A stretch of 46,227 nucleotides of DNA from Bacteroidales bacterium (GCA_025355465.1 JANXZO010000057.1:1-46227); one strand, 5' to 3'; positions 25,276 to 34,352 are shown, numbered from the stretch's first letter. The notes: generated by a model not told the origin, from the sequence alone. A program made the numbers and translations.

Positions 25276-25725
25276 ATGGAAGTTATTCTGAAACAAGATG
25301 TCCTGAACCTGGGCTATACAAATGAAAAGGTTAGCGTGAAGCCCGGTTATGCGCGGAATTTCCTGATTCCCCAGGGATTGGCGATTCTGGCTACGGAAGC
25401 AAACAAAAAGATCCTGGCAGAGACCCTGAAACAGAAGGCCCACAAAGAGGCAAAAATCAAAGGCGCCTCCGAAGATGTAGCCAACAGTTTGCAGGGCCTT
25501 ACCGTGAAGATCGGCGCAAAAGCAGCCGAGAGCGGAAAGATCTTCGGATCGGTGAATGCCATCCAGATCTCCCAGGCTTTGAAAGACCAGTTCAACATCG
25601 AGATCGATCGCAAGAAGATTCATGTCGATCACGAACATGTGAAAGAGCTTGGCACCTACAAGGCAAAGATCCACCTCCACAAAGAGGTACAGGTGGAGAT
25701 CACCTTCGAGGTTTTCGCCGAATAG
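25276..25725 (+). CDS. rplI: 50S ribosomal protein L9
   Basis: L9 binds 23S rRNA near the L1 stalk and protrudes from the 50S subunit. The 149 residues have the conserved N-terminal domain MEVILKQDVLNLGYTNEKVSVKPGYARNFLIP with the GYARNFL signature, the connecting helix rich in Lys/Glu/Ala and the C-terminal domain ending HKEVQVEITFEV. It is the last gene of the operon and is followed by an intrinsic terminator. Confidence 0.96.
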   Translation: MEVILKQDVLNLGYTNEKVSVKPGYARNFLIPQGLAILATEANKKILAETLKQKAHKEAKIKGASEDVANSLQGLTVKIGAKAAESGKIFGSVNAIQISQALKDQFNIEIDRKKIHVDHEHVKELGTYKAKIHLHKEVQVEITFEVFAE

Positions 25726-25749
25726 GTCATTGCAAAACTTTGTATCTTT

Positions 25750-25781
25750 ATCCCGGGTTCCGAAAGTTCCCGGGATTTTTT
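25750..25781 (+). terminator. Rho-independent terminator after rplI
   Basis: ATCCCGGG (25750-25757) pairs perfectly with CCCGGGAT (25769-25776) around an 11-base loop, followed by a run of T to 25781. The next start codon (25782) directly follows the T-run, so the RNA methyltransferase is probably made from another transcript or from read-through. Confidence 0.85.
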
Positions 25782-26594
25782 ATGCTATCACAACACCAGA
25801 TAAAACGGATAACTGCCCTCAAGGTGAAGAAGTTTCGCGAGGAGGCTGGATTATTCATTGCCGAGGGGCAAAAACTTGTCCTCGACCTTTCCGGCAGCAA
25901 TTACAGGGTGAAGGAAGTTTACGCCTCAGCCGGTTGGATTGTTGACAACCTATCGATGCTGCAGGAAAAAGAGATATCTGCATTTGAAACACTGCCCCGG
26001 GAGATGGAACGGATCTCCGGCCTCACCACCCCGGGACCGGTGCTGGCGATAGTTGAAATACCGAATGCACGAATGCACGAATGCACAAATGCACAAATGC
26101 ACCCGCTTACCACATTACCACATCATCACATTACCACATTAACCCTGGCCCTTGACGATATCCGCGATCCTGGAAACCTGGGAACCATCCTGCGGATCGC
26201 CGACTGGTTTGGGATAAGTGATGTGATCTGTTCGGAAAGTACCGTCGATTTATACAATCCGAAGGTGGTGCAGGCGACCATGGGTTCCATCACCCGGGTG
26301 AATGTAATTTATGCAAACCTGGCGAAGACTCTGGAACAACTGCAGGGGAGGTGCCCGGTTTACGGAGCCTTTCTCGACGGGGAGGACCTTTACGGGCAAC
26401 CGCTCGAAACCAGCTGCGTCCTGGTTATCGGAAATGAGTCAAGGGGAATATCAAAGGAGTTGGAACAATATATTACACGGAGAATATTTATTCCGTCGTA
26501 CGGCAGTAACCAGGCCGGTAAAGCAGAATCGCTGAATGCATCCGTGGCTACAGCCGTGATCTGTGCAGAGTTCCGCAGACAACAATCCACCTGA
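25782..26594 (+). CDS. SpoU/TrmH-family RNA 2'-O-ribose methyltransferase with repeat-encoded linker
   Basis: SPOUT methyltransferases of this group (RlmB/TrmH-like) methylate ribose 2'-OH in rRNA or tRNA with SAM. I start at ATG 25782, after the rplI terminator, giving 270 residues. The N-terminal substrate-binding domain (KVKKFREEAGLFIAEGQKLV, LTTPGPVLAIVEIP) is followed by a linker encoded by two tandem octamer arrays (26063-26141). The SpoU domain follows with LDDIRDPGNLGTILRIADWFG (motif 1 with N and R), a middle motif CVLVIGNESRGIS and the C-terminal PSYGSNQAGKAESLNASVATAV. The linker residues (about 95-120) are low in conservation and include MHECTNAQMHP. The frame is intact in this copy. 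Confidence 0.88.
   Translation: MLSQHQIKRITALKVKKFREEAGLFIAEGQKLVLDLSGSNYRVKEVYASAGWIVDNLSMLQEKEISAFETLPREMERISGLTTPGPVLAIVEIPNARMHECTNAQMHPLTTLPHHHITTLTLALDDIRDPGNLGTILRIADWFGISDVICSESTVDLYNPKVVQATMGSITRVNVIYANLAKTLEQLQGRCPVYGAFLDGEDLYGQPLETSCVLVIGNESRGISKELEQYITRRIFIPSYGSNQAGKAESLNASVATAVICAEFRRQQST
26063..26102. repeat. Octamer array (R)AATGCAC x5 inside the methyltransferase gene
   Basis: Three GAATGCAC units and two AAATGCAC units lie in a perfect 8-base period. Loss or gain of one unit would shift the reading frame, since 8 is not a multiple of 3. It is the same unit as the intergenic array at 2022-2053. Confidence 0.92.
26110..26141. repeat. Second octamer array CCACATTA x4 inside the methyltransferase gene
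   Basis: Units CCACATTA, CCACATCA, TCACATTA, CCACATTA follow the first array after 7 bases. They encode a Thr/Leu/His-rich stretch (TTLPHHHITTLTL). Confidence 0.9.
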
Positions 26595-26621
26595 TCCGCA
26601 GTAAATTTTGAACGAAAGGCC

Positions 26622-27899
26622 ATGGTAACCAGATTATGTTTAATATTTTTAATGCTGTCTGGTTTATCTTCCGGCACCCTGCCGGCAGCAGAACTTCCCA
26701 ACGAGAATGTGGTGTACAGCGCTTCCATTAAAACTGTCCAGCTGTTCAAAGAAGGGGTCGATATGTCGGCACCGCTTATTCAGCTCAATTCAACTGAAAG
26801 ACTCCAACTCTCCTTCGACGACCTCGACGGAGATATCAAACGTTACAAATACACTGTTATTCATTGTGAGGCAGACTGGAGTACGTCAAAAGATCTCACG
26901 CCGATAGAATATATCGATGGATTCCGCGAAGAGAACATAGAACAATCCGATTATTCATACAACACGACGGTTAAATACACCCATTTTACGGCATTTTTCC
27001 CGACAGTGTCTATGCGACCGAAAATTTCGGGCAATTATATGATGATCGTTTATGCGGATGATCCCTCGAATGTTGCTTTTACCTGGAGATTTATGGTGGT
27101 GGAGAACGCATACGTGGCGATTGAAGGCAATGTGGTACAAGGTTCGCGTATTGAGGATAAGCTTACCAAGCAGCAGGTCGATTTTGTGATAAAACTGAAT
27201 GGGTTCCGGGTTACGGACGTTGGTCGTGAAGTGAAGGTCATTGTTCAGCAGAACGGACGGTGGGATAATGCCCTGTACCTTGTTCGGCCGCGCTTCGCCA
27301 GGAACGATGAACTTGACTATAGATTTGATGAAAATATCGTGTTTGGCGGAGGAAATCAGTTCCGCTGGTTTGATACAAAAAGTCTGTTGTATCAGTCGGA
27401 ACGGATTGCCAGAATTGTTTACGATACCGTCAATCAGGTGTACCTGGTTGATGACCTGCCACGAACGTATAAACAGTATGTTTTTGAAAAGGACCTTAAC
27501 GGAAGGTTCTTTATAAAGAATGAGGAACATACACAGAATAGCAGCATCGAAGCTGATTATGCCTGGGTTCACTTCTTTATGCCCTGGCCTGCTCTTCTGT
27601 CCAATGGAAAGTTTTATCTTCTTGGTGAGTTCACCGGATGGAGGCTTGACGAAAACAGCATGATGAACTATAACTTCAGCCGGCGGGGTTATGAGTGTAA
27701 GTTATTCCTGAAGCAGGGATACTACAATTACATGATTGTCTTCCGGGAAAACGGTAAAACAGCCGGGAATGAGGCCCTGGTTGAAGGGGCGCACTGGGAG
27801 ACCGAAAATGAATATAACATCTATTTCTATTTTCACGAAACCGGATCTTCCTACGATCGGCTTATTGCTGCCACAACCATTGGAACCATAACCAGGTAA
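26622..27899 (+). CDS. T9SS plug protein (DUF5103 family)
   Basis: This family includes the Plug protein that closes the periplasmic side of the SprA translocon pore in Flavobacterium. The 425 residues begin with a signal peptide (LCLIFLMLSGLSSGTLPAAE) and the family N-terminal domain: NENVVYSASIKTVQLFKEG, SFDDLDGDIKRYKYTVIHC, DWSTSKDLTPIEYIDGF, YTHFTAFFP and SGNYMMIVY. The C-terminal part (YLLGEFTGWRLDENSMMNY) looks like the second plug domain. It is transcribed after the methyltransferase with a 27-base gap and adds to the T9SS genes of this window. Confidence 0.85.
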   Translation: MVTRLCLIFLMLSGLSSGTLPAAELPNENVVYSASIKTVQLFKEGVDMSAPLIQLNSTERLQLSFDDLDGDIKRYKYTVIHCEADWSTSKDLTPIEYIDGFREENIEQSDYSYNTTVKYTHFTAFFPTVSMRPKISGNYMMIVYADDPSNVAFTWRFMVVENAYVAIEGNVVQGSRIEDKLTKQQVDFVIKLNGFRVTDVGREVKVIVQQNGRWDNALYLVRPRFARNDELDYRFDENIVFGGGNQFRWFDTKSLLYQSERIARIVYDTVNQVYLVDDLPRTYKQYVFEKDLNGRFFIKNEEHTQNSSIEADYAWVHFFMPWPALLSNGKFYLLGEFTGWRLDENSMMNYNFSRRGYECKLFLKQGYYNYMIVFRENGKTAGNEALVEGAHWETENEYNIYFYFHETGSSYDRLIAATTIGTITR

Positions 27900-27945
27900 T
27901 TCTTCCGCAGTTTCCTGCTTTTAAGCGACAATTACTTATTAATGG

Positions 27946-27976
27946 TTGATTTACTGTAAAACAGGGGTTACATTTG
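27946..27976 (+). promoter_or_regulatory. Promoter of the LruC lipoprotein gene
   Basis: TTG (27946-27948), a 20-base spacer and TACATTTG (27969-27976) match the Bacteroidota promoter. The implied transcript start near 27983 excludes the longer frame from TTG 27946 and supports the ATG at 28006. Confidence 0.65.
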
Positions 27977-28005
27977 CAATTCTTATTTTCCTAATATTCC
28001 GTATT

Positions 28006-30063
28006 ATGGCAACATCTTCGAACTTTATCCGGCTCAGTGTAAGGGGACTCATAATTATGCTGGTTCTTCCGGTCTTTGTATTTGTATCTTCCTGTAACAA
28101 AAGTATCGACACCACGACCCTTCCATCTGGCGGGAAATCGATTGACGACCTGGTGATCTCAAAGACCTTCAACTGGTCTACCACCCGGGATGTGACATTC
28201 ACCGTTCAGGCGGAAGACAATATGGGAAATCCGATGACCAACATCAGGTTTAACGTTTATACAGCCAGCCCTGATTCGGGCGGCGTATACATGTTTGGTG
28301 GTTTCACGGATGCTGCAGGCTTGTGGACGATATCCCGCTCCCTGCCAGCGTATTTGGAAAAGATTACGATTGCAAACTCTTATGTAGGACTTGTAAGGGA
28401 ACAAACATTTCAGGTGATAGGCAGCAGCATAACGGCCATGTTCGGCGGTACTTCTCCGGCGCCTGTTGTTCAGAAGTCGTCGAATGAAATTTTGCAGAGC
28501 AGCCTGAGCGGGGTTTATTATATGGGAACTTTCAACTCCTCCGGGGTGCCGAATTATCTCGAACCTGTTAATGACCCGGTTGACCAATCGCTGTTGAACG
28601 ACCTTAATGCGTCGTTGCCGGAATACCAGTCGGTACCGGTTTACCACCCGCAATATCTTGCGAACACCGCTCCTGACAATCTTGGGCTGACCGAATTGTG
28701 TGATGTATGGGTGACCTATATTACAGAAGGTGCAGGCTGGCGTAATTCAGTGGGCTTTTTTACCTTTCCGACCAACCAGCCGCCAGCCTCGGCAAACGCC
28801 ATCGACTCCATCAAAATTGTGTTCCCGAATTTGTCGAATTCAGGTTCGGGGGGAGGAATGAATCCCGGAAATAAAGTCTATATCGGCCGTTACCCCGCCG
28901 GCAGGTCGATTGGCTGGGTTGTCTTTGCAAATGGCTGGACAGGCTCACAGGTTGGTGAAGGAAATTACCGAATTTACTCCATTCCTGCGCTTAATCCGGA
29001 GACAAATCCGACCCTTAAAAAGCATACTGTTTTGCTAAATGATGCCGGTCGTCGCTCGATTTTGTTCAGTTTTGAAGATTGGCGTCGTGATCAGGGTTCG
29101 GATCAGGATTTCAACGATGGGATACTCTATGTGAAAGCGAATCCTGTAACCGCCATCAATACGGATAACATGCCACCAACTTCGACCACCCAGCCCGATG
29201 GCGATGGCGATGGGGTGCCAGATATTTTTGATGATTATCCCACCGATCCCTCCAAGGCATTCGATAATTATTATCCGGGTAAAACCAGTTATGGTACGCT
29301 CGCCTTCGAAGATCTGTGGCCAGGAAAAGGAGATTATGATTTCAATGATCTGGTAGTCAGCTATCGTTTTAACCAGATCACCAACAGTCAGAATAAAGTT
29401 GTTCAGGTTAAGGCCACCCTGATAACGGAAGCCATGGGGGCAAGTCTGCACAATGCTCTGGCCTTCCAGCTGCCGATCCTGCCTTCGCAAATATCAGGTA
29501 TTACCGGTATTGATCTGCGACACGGATTGCTAACCCTGGCTGCCAACAATACCGAAACAGGACAGTCAAAAGCGGTTTTTGCAGCCTATGATGATGCCTA
29601 CGACAGGCTTCCTGCTCCGGGTTCCGGTACGGGCACAAACACCACGCCGGGGGCCCCTTATGTTACTCCCGACACCATGCACATAACCATCAGTCTAACG
29701 GCACCGGTTTCGCTTACCGCCATGGGTTCGCCCCCTTACAATCCGTTTATCATTGTAAATGGTAACAGAAACCGTGAGGTCCATCTGGCGGATATGCCAC
29801 CAACCGACAAAGTGGATGGCAGTGATTTCGGAACTGCTGATGATGATACGCAGGTTGGAATAGGGAGGTATTACAAGTCGGCTGCAAATCTGCCCTGGGC
29901 AATCAATATCGCGGAGAAGTACAGTTATTGTATAGAGAAGGCGGCCATTAATACGGGCTACCTGAAATTTAACAACTGGGCAGAAAGTTCAGGCGCCACC
30001 TATATGGATTGGTATAAGAATATTTCGGGGTACCGGGATAATACAAAAATCTATACCCATTAG
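28006..30063 (+). CDS. LruC-domain surface lipoprotein
   Basis: The protein is about 685 residues from ATG 28006. It has a lipoprotein signal peptide with lipobox FVSSC followed by NKSID. A carboxypeptidase-regulatory-like region (NIRFNVYTASPDSGGVYMFGGFTDAAGLW) comes first. The middle and C-terminus carry the LruC pattern: DGDGDGVPDIFDDYPTDP (calcium-binding-type repeat), AFEDLWPGKGDYDFNDLVVSY, and a DUF4842-like end. LruC proteins are Bacteroidota surface lipoproteins of unknown function. The gene has its own promoter. Its stop overlaps the stop of the convergent tamL gene by four bases, leaving no intergenic space for separate terminators. Confidence 0.85.
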   Translation: MATSSNFIRLSVRGLIIMLVLPVFVFVSSCNKSIDTTTLPSGGKSIDDLVISKTFNWSTTRDVTFTVQAEDNMGNPMTNIRFNVYTASPDSGGVYMFGGFTDAAGLWTISRSLPAYLEKITIANSYVGLVREQTFQVIGSSITAMFGGTSPAPVVQKSSNEILQSSLSGVYYMGTFNSSGVPNYLEPVNDPVDQSLLNDLNASLPEYQSVPVYHPQYLANTAPDNLGLTELCDVWVTYITEGAGWRNSVGFFTFPTNQPPASANAIDSIKIVFPNLSNSGSGGGMNPGNKVYIGRYPAGRSIGWVVFANGWTGSQVGEGNYRIYSIPALNPETNPTLKKHTVLLNDAGRRSILFSFEDWRRDQGSDQDFNDGILYVKANPVTAINTDNMPPTSTTQPDGDGDGVPDIFDDYPTDPSKAFDNYYPGKTSYGTLAFEDLWPGKGDYDFNDLVVSYRFNQITNSQNKVVQVKATLITEAMGASLHNALAFQLPILPSQISGITGIDLRHGLLTLAANNTETGQSKAVFAAYDDAYDRLPAPGSGTGTNTTPGAPYVTPDTMHITISLTAPVSLTAMGSPPYNPFIIVNGNRNREVHLADMPPTDKVDGSDFGTADDDTQVGIGRYYKSAANLPWAINIAEKYSYCIEKAAINTGYLKFNNWAESSGATYMDWYKNISGYRDNTKIYTH

Positions 30064-32447
30064 AACGGGTAACCGATCCCGAAATTCCAGACGATATCTT
30101 TCAGCTGCATTTTTCCGAAATACCATCGGTCATTCGACGGATACCATGGCACGCGTAAGGGAATGGCCGGGTCGAGACGAAAGATGAAGAAATCAAAATC
30201 AAGTCGCAGTCCGATGCCGGCATTGATCGCAACCTGCGAGATAAACTGATCGAATTTGAACTGCCCTCCGGGGAGGTCGGGAGAATTGCGCAAGAGCCAG
30301 ATGTTGCCTGCGTCCACAAAAAGTGCACCCCTGAACATTTTATAAATGGGGAAACGATATTCGAAGTTTACCGTAAGTTTGATATCGCCAACCTGACCAT
30401 ACGTACCTGATGCAGAATCATTGTGATAGGTTCCCGGGCCAAGGTAGTACATCTTCCAGCCCCGAAGATCGTTGGCCCCGCCTGCGAAAAAGGCTTTTTC
30501 AAAGGGTAGTACAGTCGCATTGCCATAAGGCACCCCGATACCGCCGTAAAACCTGTAAACCATAGAGTGGTTCTTTCTCCACTTGTTGTAAAAACGGAAG
30601 TCGAGGTCGGGTCGAACATACTGTGAAAAGGGCAAGCCGAATAAAGTATAATAACCCGAACTGTTTTTGGGAACCTTAAAAACTTCATCGATGGCATAGA
30701 TCAGGTTGCCCCCGGTCTCGAAATTCGCACGTATATACAAGAAGTTTTTCAGGGTGCCGATCTTCTGGTTGTTGTAAGTGAAGCTGTAACGAAGTCCGGC
30801 CACAAGATGGTCGGTGTACTGGTTCTTCAGTCGCTTGTCCTGCAGGGTATCAAGCCACATGGTGAAGGATTCGGAAGGAAATACTTTGACCAGCGTCACT
30901 TCAGCCGGATTCAGTTCATGCCTGATTGTTTCACTCTGCGCCCAGGAGTAACCAAAGGTAATGTTCGACACATGCCGGTCGTAATCGCTCCTGTGCTGAT
31001 AGTTGTACCCAACGTTGATGATGGTCCGGGGTTTGAATGATTTCGACAACCTTTCCGGTTTCAGCGGGATGAGAAACTGCGGGAAGGTAAGGGTTACACT
31101 GGTACCCAGTTCAATGGTGTTGAACAGTACGTTTGACTCGTTGTCGGGAGCGCCGCCTGCCTGCATCTGCAGCGACCCGTTCAGGTTCAGTCGCAAAAGC
31201 TGAGCGCCCCTGAAAATATTCCTGTTCTGGTAGGCAAGGTTCCCCTGAACCCCGAATGCTCCCCCCGAATTGGTTCCGTCGGTGGTTACCGAGAAGGAAT
31301 GAGCAGGCGACCGTGCCAGCTCAATCCGGCAGTCAATGATACCTTTGTTCTTATCGGACAAGGCAGATTGATCAAGTGATTCGATGAATTTCAGGTTGAT
31401 GTAATTGAATACGCCAAGCCCTGCAAGCTGCGAATAGGTGAGGTTTACATCCTTCAGGTTGTAATTTGTATGCGGTGTGATAAAAGTTGCCTGGGCAATG
31501 GTTCTCGGTTTGACACGCAGGATATCCTTGTGAAGAAAATAATAGACGTTTTCCGGTTTTCCTTTTACCGGGTTGCCATAGCTCTTTACAAGCGTGTCAT
31601 AAGTATTTGTATCGTACTTCAGGTGATCGAATTCGGGGTAGATATAGATGTTGTTTATGAAATATTGCTTGTGCCGTGCTTCTACCATCACCCCGAAGTT
31701 GTCAAGGGAAGGCACCAACGGGTTGGTGATCTCCAGCGTGATGTCGAGTTTTCTCTGATTCTGGCTGCTGTCTATGCGAAAAACGATGTAGGTGTTTGAA
31801 AATCGGAAAAATCCGTGGTTCAGCAGGTTGGTTGTGATGCGCGTCCGCTCGTCATCTATTTTGTAAGAATCATAATGCCGGCCGGGCCGGATAAGGCAAC
31901 GGGCAGAATCCTTGTAAACATACGCGGCAAGAAAAGTGTCGGGAATCGAATAGGCGACCCGCCTGATGATATACGGAGAAGATGTCCTGACCGTATAATG
32001 GACGCTTGCTTTTTGTTTTTTGAAGATAATGGTATCTGTGATTCTGGAGTTAAAGTATCCTTTGTTGTTAAGATACAGAAGCATCTGCTTTATTGCGGAG
32101 GAACACATCGCAGTATCGAGGACCACCGGCGCCGAACCAACTTTGGTGCGTAGCCATTTCTTGAATTTGCTGTCTTTGCCACTGCTGCCCCAGTTGTAAA
32201 ACGCAATGTTCGCATGAAACAGGCCGAAGAGTTTTGTATTCGGCAACTGCTGCAGGTAAGGCGTGAGGTCGTCGGGTGTGATCCCCTTGGCACTTACCTT
32301 AATCCTGTTCTCCACCAGCAGGTACTCTTTCGGTGTAAGGGTTTTGGTACTGTTGCAACCCGCAAGTCCCAGGAAGATTAACAAGATCAAGACAATGCCG
32401 GCAACAGAATTTAACTTCAAGGAGAGGAGACTTTTTATCAACCGCAA
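30060..32447 (-). CDS. tamL: TamL-type Omp85 outer-membrane lipoprotein
   Basis: TamL is the Bacteroidota lipoprotein form of TamA and is thought to assemble outer-membrane proteins or move lipids with TamB. The protein is about 795 residues. A hydrophobic signal ends in LAGC (Cys near residue 30), then come POTRA-like repeats (LVENRIKVSAKGI, YLNNKGYFNSRI, YTVRTSSPYIIRRV) and an Omp85 barrel with AFFAGGANDLRGW (the RGW/RGF loop motif) and a C-terminal strand ending GIGYPF. No ATG is in frame; TTG at 32447, 32441 or 32420 are the candidates. A -7 box at 32452-32445 favours 32420, which gives MKLNSVAG and a shorter signal. TamB is not adjacent. Confidence 0.85.
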   Translation of the reverse strand: MRLIKSLLSLKLNSVAGIVLILLIFLGLAGCNSTKTLTPKEYLLVENRIKVSAKGITPDDLTPYLQQLPNTKLFGLFHANIAFYNWGSSGKDSKFKKWLRTKVGSAPVVLDTAMCSSAIKQMLLYLNNKGYFNSRITDTIIFKKQKASVHYTVRTSSPYIIRRVAYSIPDTFLAAYVYKDSARCLIRPGRHYDSYKIDDERTRITTNLLNHGFFRFSNTYIVFRIDSSQNQRKLDITLEITNPLVPSLDNFGVMVEARHKQYFINNIYIYPEFDHLKYDTNTYDTLVKSYGNPVKGKPENVYYFLHKDILRVKPRTIAQATFITPHTNYNLKDVNLTYSQLAGLGVFNYINLKFIESLDQSALSDKNKGIIDCRIELARSPAHSFSVTTDGTNSGGAFGVQGNLAYQNRNIFRGAQLLRLNLNGSLQMQAGGAPDNESNVLFNTIELGTSVTLTFPQFLIPLKPERLSKSFKPRTIINVGYNYQHRSDYDRHVSNITFGYSWAQSETIRHELNPAEVTLVKVFPSESFTMWLDTLQDKRLKNQYTDHLVAGLRYSFTYNNQKIGTLKNFLYIRANFETGGNLIYAIDEVFKVPKNSSGYYTLFGLPFSQYVRPDLDFRFYNKWRKNHSMVYRFYGGIGVPYGNATVLPFEKAFFAGGANDLRGWKMYYLGPGTYHNDSASGTYGQVGDIKLTVNFEYRFPIYKMFRGALFVDAGNIWLLRNSPDLPGGQFKFDQFISQVAINAGIGLRLDFDFFIFRLDPAIPLRVPWYPSNDRWYFGKMQLKDIVWNFGIGYPF

Positions 32448-32452
32448 AAATA
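32445..32452 (-). promoter_or_regulatory. Candidate -7 box for tamL
   Basis: CAAAAATA on the plus strand is TATTTTTG on the minus strand. It overlaps the first possible TTG start, which implies that translation starts further downstream, for example at 32420. Confidence 0.4.
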
Positions 32453-32473
32453 AGGAAATAAGTTTGAGTTATT

Positions 32474-32481
32474 TATCTTTG
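32474..32481 (+). promoter_or_regulatory. Candidate -7 box for the barrel-only Omp85 gene
   Basis: TATCTTTG matches TAnnTTTG and lies 31 bases before the GTG start at 32512. No clear -33 box was found. Confidence 0.4.
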
Positions 32482-32511
32482 CAATACTTCCTCCATTCAA
32501 TCATTCCGCTT

Positions 32512-33660
32512 GTGAAACCGATCGGGTTGCTTTTTGCGCTCCTTTTACTCAGTCAGACTGCATTGTCACAACATAAGGTCATTTCCGGCGACAGCCTTGT
32601 GCTGATCGAAAAAACGATTCGGAAAATTGATAAGAAGCTGAACTTCACCATCATTCCCGGCCCTGTTTATAATTCCTCCACGCGACTCGGATTTGCGGTG
32701 ATCCCAATGCTTATTTACAACCTGAACAAGGCCGATACACTCTCTCCGCCATCCTCCACCGCCGTTCTTACCTATTTTGATTTTTACGGAAGCTGGATGG
32801 CTGCAGCAAAACAACTGCTTTTCTGGAACGACAACAAATGGAGGGCGATCATAACCCTGGGATACGGTGATGTGAGGTCGAAATATTTCGGTGTCGCAAA
32901 AGACTCGATGGTCATCAGTAATGATGAAAATAACTACGTATGGATGTCGGATCAGATCTTGTTCGTCACGGCAACCTGCTACCGGAAGTTCTTCCGTGCC
33001 TTTTATGGCGGGTTGGAATGTTCTTTTGCCAGCATCACGCAGTATGGTGAGGATTCAGCGGCCTCAGCCCGGATCAGAAAGGACAGTATTCTTATTGGCA
33101 ATGACATTCAGACGCAGCTTTCGCCCACCTTCGTATGGGATAACCGGAACGACCTGTTCTGGACAACAAAAGGGTATTATGCTTCGGTTAATTTCAAAAA
33201 TGGGAACAACCTCTTTTTCAGTTCGCATACCTACCTCGTGGTTGAAGGATTTGTGAACGGCTACCACCGCCTTTTGAAAAACAGCTCCCGCCTGATCCTC
33301 GCCTGGAGGTTCTATGGCCAGGGTGGCTGGGGAACAGTTCCCTACAACGAACTGGCCAATTATGGAGAAGGGGATAGTTTCCGGGGTTATACGGGTGGGA
33401 AATATGTGAACAAGTCGAAGATCAGCCTTCAGGCCGAACTGCGTTTTGACCTCTGGAAATTCATTGCTGTTTCAGGTTTCGTGGGAACCGGTAAGGTTTT
33501 TGGGAATCTTTCGGATTTCGGAAAATCGGTGTGGCTTCCCTCGGGCGGCGTGGGGCTCTACCTTAACCTCATTCCCTCCAGGAATTTAAGGGCTTACATC
33601 GACTTTGCCATCGCACGCGAGGACTACAGTGTTACCGTGGGTCTTGGTCAGTCATTCTGA
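32512..33660 (+). CDS. BamA/TamA-family outer-membrane barrel protein (barrel only)
   Basis: The frame is open from 32263, but that part overlaps tamL on the other strand. A GTG at 32512 starts a clean signal peptide (KPIGLLFALLLLSQTALSQ), giving 382 residues. There are no POTRA domains. The barrel shows SPTFVWDNRNDLFWTTKGYYASV, the Omp85 loop motif SFRGYTGGKYVNKSKISLQAELRF and a last strand YSVTVGLGQSF ending in Phe. Such short Omp85 proteins (patatin-type barrel, PF01103-like) may form pores or anchor partner domains; the function is unknown. The gene is divergent from tamL and precedes a decayed relative. Confidence 0.8.
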   Translation: MKPIGLLFALLLLSQTALSQHKVISGDSLVLIEKTIRKIDKKLNFTIIPGPVYNSSTRLGFAVIPMLIYNLNKADTLSPPSSTAVLTYFDFYGSWMAAAKQLLFWNDNKWRAIITLGYGDVRSKYFGVAKDSMVISNDENNYVWMSDQILFVTATCYRKFFRAFYGGLECSFASITQYGEDSAASARIRKDSILIGNDIQTQLSPTFVWDNRNDLFWTTKGYYASVNFKNGNNLFFSSHTYLVVEGFVNGYHRLLKNSSRLILAWRFYGQGGWGTVPYNELANYGEGDSFRGYTGGKYVNKSKISLQAELRFDLWKFIAVSGFVGTGKVFGNLSDFGKSVWLPSGGVGLYLNLIPSRNLRAYIDFAIAREDYSVTVGLGQSF

Positions 33661-33713
33661 TTCCGTTTGCGAATGAATCAAAAATGTAACATATTTGACT
33701 TGTAATTTACTAA

Positions 33714-34352
33714 CCCAAACTGAGCCCGCGCTACCTCTACTCGATAGAGAATGGATTCAATCCCGAAAAATATACCACTTCCGGCCTTGTTCTCAGTATG
33801 TTGTATGATAGCCGGGATAATTCAATCAGGCCAACAACAGGATTTTACGTTAACCTCGTTCCGAGGATAAACCTCACCTTGCTCGGCAGCGATAAAAATT
33901 CCGTCACGCTCTTTTCCGAATTTCGAACCTATATCAGTTTATAAAAAAGAAACCCCGCACACCTCATCGCTTTCTGGTACCAGGGTAATTTTATCCTTGG
34001 CGGAAAGGTCCCGTACCTCGACCTGCCGGCCATTGGATGGGATACCTACAACAGAACAGGACGGGGTTATGTGCAGGGGCGGGTCCGGGGCGTAAACATG
34101 ATCTACGGCGAAGCGGAGTACCGGTTTCCCATCAGCCCTTATACCCGGATCCTCAGTGGAGTATTGTTTTTGAACACCACCACCGATGATCCGCAAAACG
34201 CCATTCACCTGTTTGAGTACCTGGCTCCCGGATTTGGGGCCGGACTCCGTGTGATGTTCAACAAAAAAATCAAAGTAAATCTCACCATTGATATGGGGTT
34301 CGGACTAACCGGGTCGCGCGGATTGTTTCTGAACCTCACCGAGACTTTCTGA
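33714..34352 (+). pseudogene. Decayed Omp85 barrel gene with in-frame stop and missing 5' end
   Basis: One frame encodes an Omp85-like barrel end: YDSRDNSIRPTTGFYVNLVPRINL, FWYQGNFILGG, GWDTYNRTGRGYVQGRVRG, YGEAEYRFPIS and a C-terminal LFLNLTETF. It is interrupted by TAA at 33942-33944 (after FRTYISL) without any frame change, so a single base change may have caused it. No start codon with a signal peptide precedes it, and a stop lies at 33711. The pattern matches the intact neighbour, so it is a truncated paralogue. The 53 bases between the two genes hold nothing recognisable. Confidence 0.82.

Noticed and set aside
26063-26141. CRISPR array
   Set aside because: Units are 8 bases with no spacers, and no cas genes are present in the window.
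32263-32511. Extended N-terminus of the barrel-only Omp85 protein
   Set aside because: It overlaps tamL on the other strand, and a signal peptide begins only at GTG 32512.
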